Shown: piece by piece, positions 54,263-62,047 of the stretch
Layout of the letters: every line of letters starts with the position of its first letter
Numbering within the stretch: the stretch's first letter is position 1
Assembly: GCA_902780525.1 (NCBI GenBank)
Contig: CACZFL010000005.1
Span: 147,465 to 211,464 of the forward strand
Length of the DNA stretch: 64,000 nucleotides
Direction of reading: 5' to 3'
Origin: an uncultured bacterium
GTDB taxonomy: Bacteria; Cyanobacteriota; Vampirovibrionia; Gastranaerophilales; Gastranaerophilaceae
Translations under genes and position numbers: made by a program
Notes under the pieces: model-generated
What the model saw: only the letters and a program-made list of their open reading frames with translations
Told to the model about the DNA's origin: nothing
Databases searched by the model: none

Positions 54263-54469
54263 ATGTCTGATAAAAAAATGAAAATAAAACTGTTACCCAA
54301 TGGAGAGATTCAAATGGAAACAGTCGGTGTTAAAGGGAAAAAATGTCTTGATTATATTGATGTTTTGAAAAAGCTTGTTGATGTAAAAATTACTGATACT
54401 CAGTTATCTCAGGAATATTATGAAACTGAAGTTCTTGAAAAAGAGAATAATGAATTAAAGTTTGATTAA
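54263..54469 (+). CDS. DUF2997-like small protein
   Basis: 68 residues: KMKIKLLPNGEIQMETVGVK, then GKKCLDYIDVLKKLVDVKIT and QEYYETEVLEKE. This is the layout of DUF2997, with one central Cys and a Gly-Lys-Lys-Cys core, often encoded beside DUF1257 proteins. Starts 15 nt after the preceding gene with AAGGAAT upstream. Possible substrate or adaptor of the Ycf46-like ATPase or radical-SAM enzyme (inference). Confidence 0.65.
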   Translation: MSDKKMKIKLLPNGEIQMETVGVKGKKCLDYIDVLKKLVDVKITDTQLSQEYYETEVLEKENNELKFD

Positions 54470-54474
54470 TAATC

Positions 54475-54503
54475 TTGCACAGAGTTGAAAAATATGGTAT
54501 TAT
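54475..54503 (+). promoter_or_regulatory. Promoter of the ATP synthase operon
   Basis: TTGCAC (54475-54480), 17-nt spacer, TATTAT (54498-54503) preceded by TGG, an extended -10. AGAGAGG follows, 6 nt before atpB. Confidence 0.6.
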
Positions 54504-54526
54504 TTATTTAAGAAGAGAGGTTATTA

Positions 54527-55225
54527 ATGAGCGAAGGACACTGGGTAGTAAATACAGTGATTGCAGGACATCCGATGGCATTCAATATGGACACACTTGT
54601 AACCATGTGGGCTGCAATGGCTTTCTTGTTGATTTTAGCCTTTGTAGCAACAAGAAAATTAACAATTGTTCCTACAAAGTTGCAATTAGTCTTTGAAAGT
54701 ATTTTAAGTGCCTTTTGGGGGCTTGTCGACAGTCTTATGCCAAAAGAAGGCAGAAAACACATTCCTCTTATTGCATCATTATTTCTGTTTATTATAACAG
54801 CAAATCTTATGGGGCAGCTTCCTCTAAGAATGATTGAACTGCAACATGGGGAGATGGCATCTCCTACGAATGACATTAATTTAACTGCCGCAATGGCAAT
54901 AATCGTATTAATATATTATGTCGGTGCCGGGTTTAGAAAGAAAGGATTCCGTTATTTTCTGCATGACTTTAAGCCGATGTCAATATTTATGGCGGCCTTA
55001 GAGGTTTTAGACATGATAACAAGACCTTTAACGTTGGCTTTACGTTTATTCGGTAATATTTTGGCAGGTGAGTGTCTTATGACTGCATTATTAGGCATAT
55101 GCGCATATTTCTTGCCGCTGCCTGTAATGTTTTTTGAAGTGTTGGTTGCCTGCGTTCAAGCTTTGGTCTTTGCGTTGTTAACCACGGTATATATATCTTC
55201 TGCAGTAGAAGAAGGTGAGCATTAA
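54527..55225 (+). CDS. atpB: ATP synthase subunit a
   Basis: 232 residues, five or six membrane helices. The essential proton-channel Arg is R173 in LALRLFGNILAGE; the last helices have ALVFALLTTVYISSAVEEGEH. First gene of the a-c-b'-b-delta-alpha-gamma operon; no atpI precedes it. Confidence 0.94.
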   Translation: MSEGHWVVNTVIAGHPMAFNMDTLVTMWAAMAFLLILAFVATRKLTIVPTKLQLVFESILSAFWGLVDSLMPKEGRKHIPLIASLFLFIITANLMGQLPLRMIELQHGEMASPTNDINLTAAMAIIVLIYYVGAGFRKKGFRYFLHDFKPMSIFMAALEVLDMITRPLTLALRLFGNILAGECLMTALLGICAYFLPLPVMFFEVLVACVQALVFALLTTVYISSAVEEGEH

Positions 55226-55259
55226 TAAGGTTTATTAATAAAATCAAAAGGAGATTAGA

Positions 55260-55502
55260 ATGGAAGAAGTAAAAACAATTTCAGATTTGGCACAATTAGG
55301 TGCAGGTGTTGCAATGGGTTTCGGTGCAATCGGTGCCGGAGTTGGTATTGGTATTGCTACAAAAGGATTCTTAGAATCAATTGCAAGACAACCTGAAATT
55401 TTTGGTAAAGCATTAGTATTCTTTATGGTTGGTGCTGCTTTATCAGAAGCTTGTGCTATTTATGCGTTGGTTATCGCATTAAAATTGGTTGGTATTTGGT
55501 AA
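55260..55502 (+). CDS. atpE: ATP synthase subunit c
   Basis: 80 residues, two membrane helices joined by the RQPE loop. Ion-carrying Glu63 in GAALSEACAIYALVIAL. The residues that bind Na+ in sodium-type rings (Gln in helix 1; Ser/Thr after the Glu) are absent: helix 1 reads GVGIGIATKG and Ala follows the Glu. A proton-driven enzyme is inferred. The usual GAIGPG turn is GAIGAG here. Confidence 0.95.
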   Translation: MEEVKTISDLAQLGAGVAMGFGAIGAGVGIGIATKGFLESIARQPEIFGKALVFFMVGAALSEACAIYALVIALKLVGIW

Positions 55503-55517
55503 GAAGAAGCTTAAAAT

Positions 55518-55988
55518 ATGGAATTTAACGGAACTTTTTTAGCATCAATAATAACATTTCTTACTTTTGTTTATCTCATGAACAAAATTCTGTATCAGCC
55601 TATGGCAGATATAGTGGCTAAGAGAAAAAATATTATTGACGAGAATTATCAAAAAGCGGATGAGCTTGAAAAGAAAGCGGAAACTATTGAGGCTGAGGTT
55701 GAAGAAAAACTTTCAGCCGCAAAGGAAGATGCACGTGCAAAGTATCTTGAAGTTATTGACGGTTACAAAGAACAACGGGCTGAAATTATCAAAGATGCTC
55801 AGGACGTTTCAAAGGATGAACTTCAAGCAGCTTATGCATCGCTTGATAATATTTCAAATGAAGCAAAAGAAGGTTTAAAATCTAAAATGACCGACTTAGC
55901 AAATGATATTGCTGAAAAAGTTCTCGGATACAGAAGTGAAGTTCAAGGTTTTGATAATGATAAAGTAAATGATATTCTTTATCATTAG
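55518..55988 (+). CDS. atpF': ATP synthase subunit b' (first b-type subunit)
   Basis: 156 residues: one N-terminal membrane helix (about 5-25), then a long charged coiled coil that forms half of the peripheral stalk. Two different b-type genes in tandem are a cyanobacterial/plastid feature, the pair forming a b/b' heterodimer. 15 nt after atpE. Which copy equals cyanobacterial b' is judged from gene order. Confidence 0.88.
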   Translation: MEFNGTFLASIITFLTFVYLMNKILYQPMADIVAKRKNIIDENYQKADELEKKAETIEAEVEEKLSAAKEDARAKYLEVIDGYKEQRAEIIKDAQDVSKDELQAAYASLDNISNEAKEGLKSKMTDLANDIAEKVLGYRSEVQGFDNDKVNDILYH

Positions 55989-56052
55989 AAAATCTTATAG
56001 CATTGGTGAAAGCTGGGTGTAATCATAATACACCACAAAGAAAGGTTAAAAC

Positions 56053-56556
56053 ATGTTTGCAACAGTCCTCGATTACATAGCTCGGACAAACTTATTCAAT
56101 TTTATTATATTTGCGGCAGTGTTTGCTCTTATTTTTTGGAAAGTTGATTTAATCGGCGGTTTGGAAAAGGGAAGACAATCAATTGCTGAAAAAATTGAAG
56201 ATTCCGAAGCAAAGAAAGATGAGGCTGAATCTAATCTGCAAACAATTGAAGACAAGGTTACTAATCTTGAAAATGAGATAGATCAGCTTGTCGGTAAATC
56301 TGAAGAAAATGCCAATCTGGTAGGACAAAAGATTATATCTGATGCAAATGTAGCTGCTGAAAATATTAAAACCGGAACTTTAAAACTTGCAGATAATAAA
56401 GCTGCGCTTTTAAAAAATGACATAATGCGCAGAGCATCTCTTGCAGCGGTTGAGATTGCAAGAAATCATATTATAAATGAGCTTATGAGAAATCATGACC
56501 TCCATAATAAACTTATCGACGAAAGTATTGAGTCTATTAACGGAGGAAATATATAG
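56053..56556 (+). CDS. atpF: ATP synthase subunit b
   Basis: 167 residues. Membrane helix (about 13-30, NFIIFAAVFALIFWKV), then a heptad-rich stalk (EAESNLQTIEDKVTNLENEI) ending in the delta-binding region. Partner of the b' subunit encoded 64 nt upstream. AAAGG about 7 nt before the ATG. Confidence 0.9.
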   Translation: MFATVLDYIARTNLFNFIIFAAVFALIFWKVDLIGGLEKGRQSIAEKIEDSEAKKDEAESNLQTIEDKVTNLENEIDQLVGKSEENANLVGQKIISDANVAAENIKTGTLKLADNKAALLKNDIMRRASLAAVEIARNHIINELMRNHDLHNKLIDESIESINGGNI

Positions 56557-56596
56557 CTTATCAGCTATATATAAATATAGTAAGGTGGAATTCTAA

Positions 56597-57139
56597 ATGG
56601 CGGAACTCGTGTCAAAAAAGTGGGCTAAGGCTCTTATAGAACTTACATCAGAAGATGAAAACTTAACTTATGAAGAGGTTTTATCTGAACTTAGAAGTGT
56701 TGCTGAAACAATTGAATCTTCGGAAGAATTATCTAATGTTATTAACAATCCTTCAATATCGACTGATGAAAAACAAATTGTAATTTGCAAATTGTTCCAG
56801 GATAAGGTAAAACCTATAATTTATAACTTCCTGTTTGTTCTAAATCTTAAAAAACGAATGAATATAATTGGTGAAGTTGCCGCTGAGTTCGAGAAAGAAG
56901 TTGAACTTCTTAAAAATATTGTCAGAGTTGATATAACATCTGCAATAGATTTAAGTGATGAAAAGAAATCAAGTATCAGAGACCGTATAGCAGAAAAACT
57001 TCAAAAAGACGTAAAAGTGTCTTGGGGTGTTGACGCCGATATTATCGCGGGGCTGATATTTAACATAGATGACACTGTTGTTGATAACAGCATACGACAT
57101 AAGTTAGATACATTAAGTAATATTATAATAAGAGGATAG
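56597..57139 (+). CDS. atpH: ATP synthase subunit delta
   Basis: 180 residues. N-terminal helical domain (KKWAKALIELTSEDENL, KPIIYNFLFVLNLKKRM) that caps the alpha3beta3 head, and a C-terminal part (about 115-175, VDITSAIDLSDEKKSSI, AGLIFNIDDTVVDNSIRHKL) that binds the b stalk. Normal length; 12 nt before atpA. Confidence 0.92.
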   Translation: MAELVSKKWAKALIELTSEDENLTYEEVLSELRSVAETIESSEELSNVINNPSISTDEKQIVICKLFQDKVKPIIYNFLFVLNLKKRMNIIGEVAAEFEKEVELLKNIVRVDITSAIDLSDEKKSSIRDRIAEKLQKDVKVSWGVDADIIAGLIFNIDDTVVDNSIRHKLDTLSNIIIRG

Positions 57140-57151
57140 GAAAGGACATAT

Positions 57152-58666
57152 ATGGCAGTAATTAATCCTGATGAAATCAGTTCAATCCTGAAAGAGAACA
57201 TTAAAAATTATGAAGCAAAAGCAGAAGTTTCAAATATTGGAAGTGTTCTTGAAGTAGGTGATGGTATCGCAAGAATCTATGGTTTGCGTAACGTTATGTC
57301 AAACGAACTTGTAGAATTTGAAGACGGTAAAGGTACTCTCGGTATGGCACTTAACCTGGAAGAAGGAAACGTAGGTGTTGTAATTTTGGGTGAGTATACA
57401 GGTATCAAAGAGGGTATGACAGTAAAAACAACCGGAAGGATTGCTTCCGTACCGGTAGGTGATGCTTTGATCGGAAGAATAGTTAACCCGACAGGTCGTG
57501 CTATTGATGGTAAAGGTGATATTATATCTGATAGAACAAGACCTATTGAAAGAGTAGCTCCCGGTATTGTAGCAAGAAAATCAGTTCATCAGCCGCTTCA
57601 GACAGGTTTAACTGCTATTGACGCATTAACTCCTATTGGTAGAGGTCAACGTGAGTTGATTATCGGTGACCGTCAAACAGGTAAAACTGCTGTTGCAATT
57701 GATACGATTATCAACCAAAAAGGCGGTGACGTAATTTGTATTTATGTAGCAATCGGTCAGAAAGCATCAACAGTTGCTCAGATTGCTAAAACTCTTGAAA
57801 AACACGGTGCTATGGATTACTCAATTATTGTTGCATCAACAGCTAACGAGCCCGCACCGCTCCAATATATTGCACCGTTTGCAGGTGTTGCTATTGCAGA
57901 AGAATTTATGGAACAAGGTAAGCACGTTCTTATTGTATATGATGATTTAACAAAACACGCTCAGTCATATCGTGCAATGAGTTTGCTCCTTAAGAGACCT
58001 CCGGGACGTGAAGCATATCCTGGGGATGTATTCTACTTACATTCAAGATTACTTGAAAGAGCTGTCAAACTCAATGATGAACTCGGCGGCGGAAGTATTA
58101 CTGCATTACCGATTATTGAAACTCAGGCAGGTGACGTTTCAGCGTATATTCCGACAAACGTTATTTCTATTACAGACGGTCAGATATTCCTTGAATCTGC
58201 TCTGTTTAACTCAGGTGTAAGACCTGCAATTAACGCTGGTATCTCAGTATCACGTGTAGGTGGTGCTGCTCAGACAAAAGGTATTAAACAGGTTGCAGGT
58301 AAACTTCGTCTTGACCTTGCTCAGTTCAGAGAACTTGAAGCATTTGCTCAGTTTGCATCAGACCTTGATGCTGCTACTAAAAAGCAATTGTTAAGAGGTC
58401 AGAAACTTACAGAAGTTCTTAAACAACCTCAATATAAACCGCTTTCAGTTGCACAACAGGTTACAATCCTGTTTGCTGCAAACGAAGGTTTCTTAGATGA
58501 TATTGATGATAAAAATATCACTTCATACAAAGAAGGCTGGTTTGAATACTTTGATGCAAATATGCCTGAACTTGTAAAAGCTCTGAATGAAGGTGCTAAA
58601 CTTTCTGATGACGATATGAAGTTATTAAGAGAAAAACTGGAAGATTACGGAAAAACTTTGGGTTAA
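57152..58666 (+). CDS. atpA: ATP synthase subunit alpha
   Basis: 504 residues, standard. P-loop GDRQTGKT at 172-179; [13 protein letters not shown] with the Arg finger; [10 protein letters not shown]. Non-catalytic nucleotide-binding subunit of F1. The beta subunit is not in this operon, as in cyanobacteria where beta and epsilon are separate. Confidence 0.97.
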   Translation: MAVINPDEISSILKENIKNYEAKAEVSNIGSVLEVGDGIARIYGLRNVMSNELVEFEDGKGTLGMALNLEEGNVGVVILGEYTGIKEGMTVKTTGRIASVPVGDALIGRIVNPTGRAIDGKGDIISDRTRPIERVAPGIVARKSVHQPLQTGLTAIDALTPIGRGQRELIIGDRQTGKTAVAIDTIINQKGGDVICIYVAIGQKASTVAQIAKTLEKHGAMDYSIIVASTANEPAPLQYIAPFAGVAIAEEFMEQGKHVLIVYDDLTKHAQSYRAMSLLLKRPPGREAYPGDVFYLHSRLLERAVKLNDELGGGSITALPIIETQAGDVSAYIPTNVISITDGQIFLESALFNSGVRPAINAGISVSRVGGAAQTKGIKQVAGKLRLDLAQFRELEAFAQFASDLDAATKKQLLRGQKLTEVLKQPQYKPLSVAQQVTILFAANEGFLDDIDDKNITSYKEGWFEYFDANMPELVKALNEGAKLSDDDMKLLREKLEDYGKTLG

Positions 58667-58688
58667 TAATTAAGTAAAAAGGTAAATA

Positions 58689-59603
58689 ATGGCAAACTTA
58701 AAAGATATAAAAAGCAGAATTAACAGTGTTCAAAACACAAAGAAGATAACAAAAGCTATGAAAATGGTTGCAGCTGCAAAGGTAAAAAAAGCAGAATATA
58801 CTGTTAAAGCAGCAAGACCGTTTTCAGATGAGCTTTTGCATCTTTTCAGAAAAATGCTGGCTACTGTTAATGAATATTCTTCAAGCGGTCTAAAAGTTGA
58901 ACGTGCGCTTGATAATTATGCTGAACTTATTAAGCCTAGAGATGTAAAGGCTGAAGGTTTGCTTGTAATGACTTCAAACAAAGGTTTGGCTGGTGCTTAT
59001 AATAGTAATATTATCAAAGCCGCCTTTAAAAGAATAAATAATAATAAAGAAAACGGAATTAAAACATATATTTACCCTGTCGGTCAAAAAGCAATATCTG
59101 CTTTTAAGAATAAACAAAACGGTGATTTTGTCCTCAAAAAGGGATATATGGCTATTGCAAATGACCCTAATGCAACAGGTGCAGCTTTAATAGCTGAAGA
59201 TTTAGCTGTTGATTTTGTAAGCGGAGAACTTGATAGTATTGATTTAATAACTACTCATTTTAACAACATGATGTCATATAATGTTGTTGCATGGGAAATA
59301 TTGCCCGTTAAAATTGAAAAGGGTGAAGCAAAAGATGTTGATCCATTAATGATGTTTGAACCTTCACCTCACGCAATTTTGCAGCAACTCGTTCCTATGT
59401 ATATTACAAACTCAATTTATCAGGCTTTACTTGAAGCAAATGCCAGTGAGCTTGCATCAAGAATGACTGCTATGTCTGCAGCTTCCAATAACGCTGAAGA
59501 AATGATTACAAGTCTGACAGTTGATTATAACAAGGTTCGTCAGGCGGCAATTACAAATGAAATCGTTGAAATTGTTTCAGGTGCGAACAGCGTTAATAAA
59601 TAG
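58689..59603 (+). CDS. atpG: ATP synthase subunit gamma
   Basis: 304 residues. Central shaft: N-terminal helix IKSRINSVQNTKKITKAMKM, SNKGLAGAYN, and C-terminal helix ASRMTAMSAASNNAEEMI. I do not see the roughly 30-residue redox insertion with paired Cys of plant chloroplasts. Last gene of the operon; followed by an AT-rich palindrome rather than a clear terminator. Confidence 0.95.
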   Translation: MANLKDIKSRINSVQNTKKITKAMKMVAAAKVKKAEYTVKAARPFSDELLHLFRKMLATVNEYSSSGLKVERALDNYAELIKPRDVKAEGLLVMTSNKGLAGAYNSNIIKAAFKRINNNKENGIKTYIYPVGQKAISAFKNKQNGDFVLKKGYMAIANDPNATGAALIAEDLAVDFVSGELDSIDLITTHFNNMMSYNVVAWEILPVKIEKGEAKDVDPLMMFEPSPHAILQQLVPMYITNSIYQALLEANASELASRMTAMSAASNNAEEMITSLTVDYNKVRQAAITNEIVEIVSGANSVNK

Positions 59604-59634
59604 TTTGTGTAATTTTGTTATAAAATACAAATTT

Positions 59635-59664
59635 TATGTATAAATTTAATTAAATTTATACATA
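59635..59664. repeat. 30-bp perfect AT-rich palindrome
   Basis: TATGTATAAATTTAA followed directly by its exact complement, ending 2 nt before the -35 box of the next promoter. No T-run follows, so it may be an operator rather than the terminator of the atp operon. Confidence 0.7.
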
Positions 59665-59666
59665 GC

Positions 59667-59695
59667 TTGACATAATATAATTTCCGATTTATAAT
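59667..59695 (+). promoter_or_regulatory. Perfect consensus promoter
   Basis: TTGACA (59667-59672), exactly 17 nt, TATAAT (59690-59695). It is the only full-consensus promoter I found in the window and is flanked by palindromes on both sides. Confidence 0.8.
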
Positions 59696-59699
59696 GACC

Positions 59700-59721
59700 T
59701 TGTATCGATATATCGATACAA
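59700..59721. promoter_or_regulatory. 22-bp palindromic operator over the start site
   Basis: TTGTATCGATA followed by its exact complement. It begins 4 nt after the -10 box, so it covers the expected transcription start near 59702, an ideal repressor position. Confidence 0.6.
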
Positions 59722-59736
59722 AGAAAAAGGGATAAT

Positions 59737-59793
59737 ATGAAAATAAATAATTCTCTGAGATTGAATAGATATTGGTGGCGCAGTTTAGTATAA
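59737..59793 (+). CDS. trpL-like leader peptide
   Basis: An 18-codon ORF, MKINNSLRLNRYWWRSLV, with AAGGG 5 nt upstream, ending TAA. The tandem Trp codons followed by CGC (TTGGTGGCGCA) are identical over 11 nt to my recollection of the E. coli trpL attenuator peptide (GWWRTS). They sit in the 5' arm of a hairpin. That fits a ribosome-stalling leader that senses tryptophan or tRNA-Trp. No trp gene follows. Confidence 0.5.
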   Translation: MKINNSLRLNRYWWRSLV

Positions 59794-59862
59794 CTGCCTG
59801 TTTTGTCGCGCTATTCAATCGAAACAATATAAACAAAATCGGCAGTTCTAAGTCGTGAATAG
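59761..59862 (+). other. Attenuator-like RNA with alternative pairings
   Basis: GATTGAATAG (59760-59768 region) pairs with CTATTCAATC (59811-59820), and inside it GCAGTT (59780-59785) pairs with AACTGC (59792-59797). The same 3' arm can instead pair with GGCAGTT (59841-59847) and GAATAG (59857-59862), though these two cannot nest together. Elements 1-2-3 are thus mutually exclusive. No terminator follows; the third element lies just before the SD (TTGGAG, 59869-59874) of the next gene, so control of translation is possible. Confidence 0.45.
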
Positions 59863-59884
59863 TTTGTATTGGAGAAAATAAAAA

Positions 59885-61081
59885 ATGTCAGATAATATTA
59901 AAATCTTAATCAACACACTACCGAAAGAACTTAAACCAGTCGCACGATTTTTGAGACACCAGGAAAGTGCATCAGGTCTTTCAACCACCCGTTATATTCA
60001 GGATGTTTCAACCTGTCTTATTCCTAAAGCTGTTTTTTCAAGAAGTATTGAAGATCTGACAGAAAACACTTTTCTTGAAACAACAGAAGAAGCTTTAATC
60101 TATCTTTCACCCACACTTTTAGGCGAATATGCAGCAAGAAAAGGTTTCTCAAAAGGTTTGTCGCCGGAACTAAAAAACGAAGTTGCTGAAACAGGTGTAA
60201 ACCTGTTAAAAAAAGGCGGAAAAAATAATAAAAAAATCCTTCCGGTTAAAGCAGCAATTGCTCTCGCTGCAACAGCAATACCGCTTACTGAATACTCATT
60301 AAATTACATTAAAAACCTGATGACATTAAAACTTTTTAACAAAAGTGATTTTAAAAATATCGCTTCGTTAGAAAAAAATCAGGAAGATAGAGCTCAGCAG
60401 GATAAAGTTAAACAGAGTGCTAAAAAACATATCTTAGGGGCAGCCGGTGTTTACGCAGGACTCTTAGGACTTGCAGGACTCCTTGCTACTAGGGGTAAAA
60501 ACTCAAAAGTTTTACAAAAAATATCTGAATTTATTGTTGCACCCGGAAACAAATTATTTTCTAAGAACGAAAAAGCAAAAAACTTTGTAAACAAATACTT
60601 CAATATTGATTTTAACAAAAGCCCAAAGGGTAGATTGGTGTTGAGCAAAGGTCAGCTTACCACATGTGTCCTCGTTGGTGGATGCGGATACTTTGGAGCT
60701 TCTGCAGACAGAGGAAAAGAGAACCTGAAAGAAACTGCTACACGTTTTCCGCTCGTTGCACTATATGTAATCACAGGTAGTGAACTTGTTGAAAAAGGAT
60801 TTAAAAACTTTTTACACAAATACGGAAAAAGCAAAGACGTACTTAATGACAAAAAAGAAACAGTTCCGTTTGAAAAACTCGGCGAACTTGCCGATAAGCT
60901 CGCAAAAGAAAGAGGCACTACAGTTGAACATGAGTTTAAATCACTTGTTAAGCAAAAAGGGTTAATATTCGGACTTCCTTACCTGTTCGCAATCGGAGTT
61001 ATGGGATTCTTCGTATCAGGTATGACTGTAATGGCAACAAAAAAAAGATACCAAAACGAACAAAAGAACCGTATTGTATAA
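59885..61081 (+). CDS. Orphan membrane protein under leader control
   Basis: 398 residues with four hydrophobic segments (about 117-140, 185-204, 258-282 and 362-383) among Lys-rich loops; no signal peptide and no recognised domain. The N-terminal 100 residues are soluble and helical. TTGGAG 10 nt before the ATG. It is the only gene behind the consensus promoter, palindromic operator and trpL-like leader; a Trp-related role is conceivable but unproven. Bidirectional terminator downstream. Confidence 0.6.
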   Translation: MSDNIKILINTLPKELKPVARFLRHQESASGLSTTRYIQDVSTCLIPKAVFSRSIEDLTENTFLETTEEALIYLSPTLLGEYAARKGFSKGLSPELKNEVAETGVNLLKKGGKNNKKILPVKAAIALAATAIPLTEYSLNYIKNLMTLKLFNKSDFKNIASLEKNQEDRAQQDKVKQSAKKHILGAAGVYAGLLGLAGLLATRGKNSKVLQKISEFIVAPGNKLFSKNEKAKNFVNKYFNIDFNKSPKGRLVLSKGQLTTCVLVGGCGYFGASADRGKENLKETATRFPLVALYVITGSELVEKGFKNFLHKYGKSKDVLNDKKETVPFEKLGELADKLAKERGTTVEHEFKSLVKQKGLIFGLPYLFAIGVMGFFVSGMTVMATKKRYQNEQKNRIV

Positions 61082-61110
61082 CACCTGATTTTATGTATTT
61101 AAAACAATAT

Positions 61111-61140
61111 AAAGCGACCTGATAAAAATCAAGTCGCTTT
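61111..61140. terminator. Bidirectional terminator hairpin
   Basis: AAAGCGAC (61111-61118) pairs with GTCGCTTT (61133-61140), with an inner GAT/ATC. It separates the convergent membrane protein gene and the ribosomal cluster; T-rich tails follow on both sides. Confidence 0.65.
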
Positions 61141-61173
61141 ATTAAATTATTATTTTAGCAAATCTTGCAATAT

Positions 61174-61210
61174 CCCCTCGCCCGACAGGAGAGGGTTAGG
61201 ATGAGGGGAC
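61174..61210. repeat. REP-like GC-rich element
   Basis: On the minus strand CCCCTCATCCTAACCCTCTC followed by CTGTCGGGCGAGGGG, in which CCCTC pairs with GAGGG. The sequence looks like the CCCTCACCC/GGGAGAGGG palindromic repeats common between genes of Proteobacteria, and it stands out against the AT-rich surroundings. Confidence 0.45.
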
Positions 61211-61230
61211 AAACCCCTTATTTACCCCTA
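61211..61230 (-). repeat. TAGGGGTAAATA gene-end motif, copy at rpsN
   Basis: The rpsN stop TAG begins TAGGGGTAAATAAGGGGTTT on the minus strand, directly before the REP-like element. Confidence 0.5.
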
Positions 61231-61434
61231 CCAGCTTGCTTTGGTTACACCCGGAAGTAATCCCTGGTGAGCCATTTTTCTTAAGCAGATTCTGCAAAGA
61301 CCGAAATCTCTGTGGAAACCATGAGGTCTGCCGCAAATTGAGCATCTGTTGTGTAATCTTACAGACGGATATTTGCCTTTTGCTGCCAAGATTCTTCTTG
61401 TTTCTTCTTTATTTATCATCGCTTTCTTAGCCAT
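61228..61434 (-). CDS. rpsN: Ribosomal protein uS14, zinc-binding type
   Basis: 68 residues. Zinc ribbon [20 protein letters not shown] marks the short C+ (type Z) form of uS14; the C-terminal [11 protein letters not shown] is typical. A 7-residue longer N-terminus than the usual 61-residue form. It is the last gene of the cluster: rpsH and the rest of the spc set do not follow. Confidence 0.93.
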   Translation of the reverse strand: MAKKAMINKEETRRILAAKGKYPSVRLHNRCSICGRPHGFHRDFGLCRICLRKMAHQGLLPGVTKASW

Positions 61435-61472
61435 GATTATCTCCTTTTTCTATTAATTTTTCTACCTATTAA

Positions 61473-61955
61473 CTATTTGTTTAAGCCTTTGAATGGCATA
61501 CCTAATAGTCTTAATAATTCTCTTGCTTCATCATCTGTATTAGCAGTTGTGATAACAGATACGTTCATACCTTTTACCAAATCAACTTCTTCATAAGTGA
61601 TTTCAGGGTCTCTGATACGAGGAAGAACTACACAGATTAACTTTTGTAAGAAATCGTACATTCTTTCACCACGTAATGTAACCATAGCACCAACCGGCAT
61701 ACCTTCTCTCAGCTTGTAAGAAGCGATTGATTTTTTAGCCTTAGTAACTACAGCGTGTTGTCCTGCAATCTTTGTTAATTGAGCCTGGATTGCATCAGCT
61801 ATTTTTGAGTTGTGAGAAGCTTCACCAACACCCATGTTCAAAACGATTTTGTGAAGTTTAGGAATCATCATATCGTTTTTGTAACCGAATTTTTCCTTGA
61901 GTGCTGCTTTAACTTCTGAGTTGTATTTTTCTCTTAAGCTTTTAGTTTTTGTCAT
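61473..61955 (-). CDS. rplE: Ribosomal protein uL5 with an internal deletion
   Basis: 160 residues; the family norm is about 179. Up to LPRIRD and from PEITYEEVD onwards it follows uL5 closely, but the 25 residues between (the near-universal FDGRGNYS.G..EQ.IF segment) are absent. The junction lies between 61607 and 61608 and is in frame. uL5 binds 5S rRNA and touches the P-site tRNA. Either a real lineage-specific loss or an assembly error. Start and C-terminus ([14 protein letters not shown]) are normal. Confidence 0.85.
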   Translation of the reverse strand: MTKTKSLREKYNSEVKAALKEKFGYKNDMMIPKLHKIVLNMGVGEASHNSKIADAIQAQLTKIAGQHAVVTKAKKSIASYKLREGMPVGAMVTLRGERMYDFLQKLICVVLPRIRDPEITYEEVDLVKGMNVSVITTANTDDEARELLRLLGMPFKGLNK

Positions 61956-62024
61956 TTTTCTATTTCCTTATAATTGATACGATAGGCCGCAGCGGGTTTT
62001 CAATAATCTTGAATATTTGGCGAA

Positions 62025-62047
62025 AGGTTAAATATATATTTACCCCT
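62025..62047 (-). repeat. GGGGTAAATATATAT motif in the rplX-rplE gap
   Basis: A near-palindrome (AGGTTAAATATA and its reverse TATATTTACCCCT), containing the GGGGTAAATAT core on the minus strand, next to a GGGGGG run. It sits in an unusual 118-nt spacer. Confidence 0.45.

Noticed and set aside
54475..54696. 73-residue ORF over the start of atpB
   Set aside because: Out-of-frame shadow of the atpB promoter and coding region.
55260..55502. Sodium-type ATP synthase c subunit
   Set aside because: Key Na+ ligands (Gln in helix 1; Ser/Thr next to the Glu) are absent.
59774..59810. tRNA-like sequence (D-arm-like GCAGTTTAGTATAACTGC)
   Set aside because: No acceptor stem of proper length, no T-arm GTTCRA and no CCA end; better explained as part of a leader hairpin.
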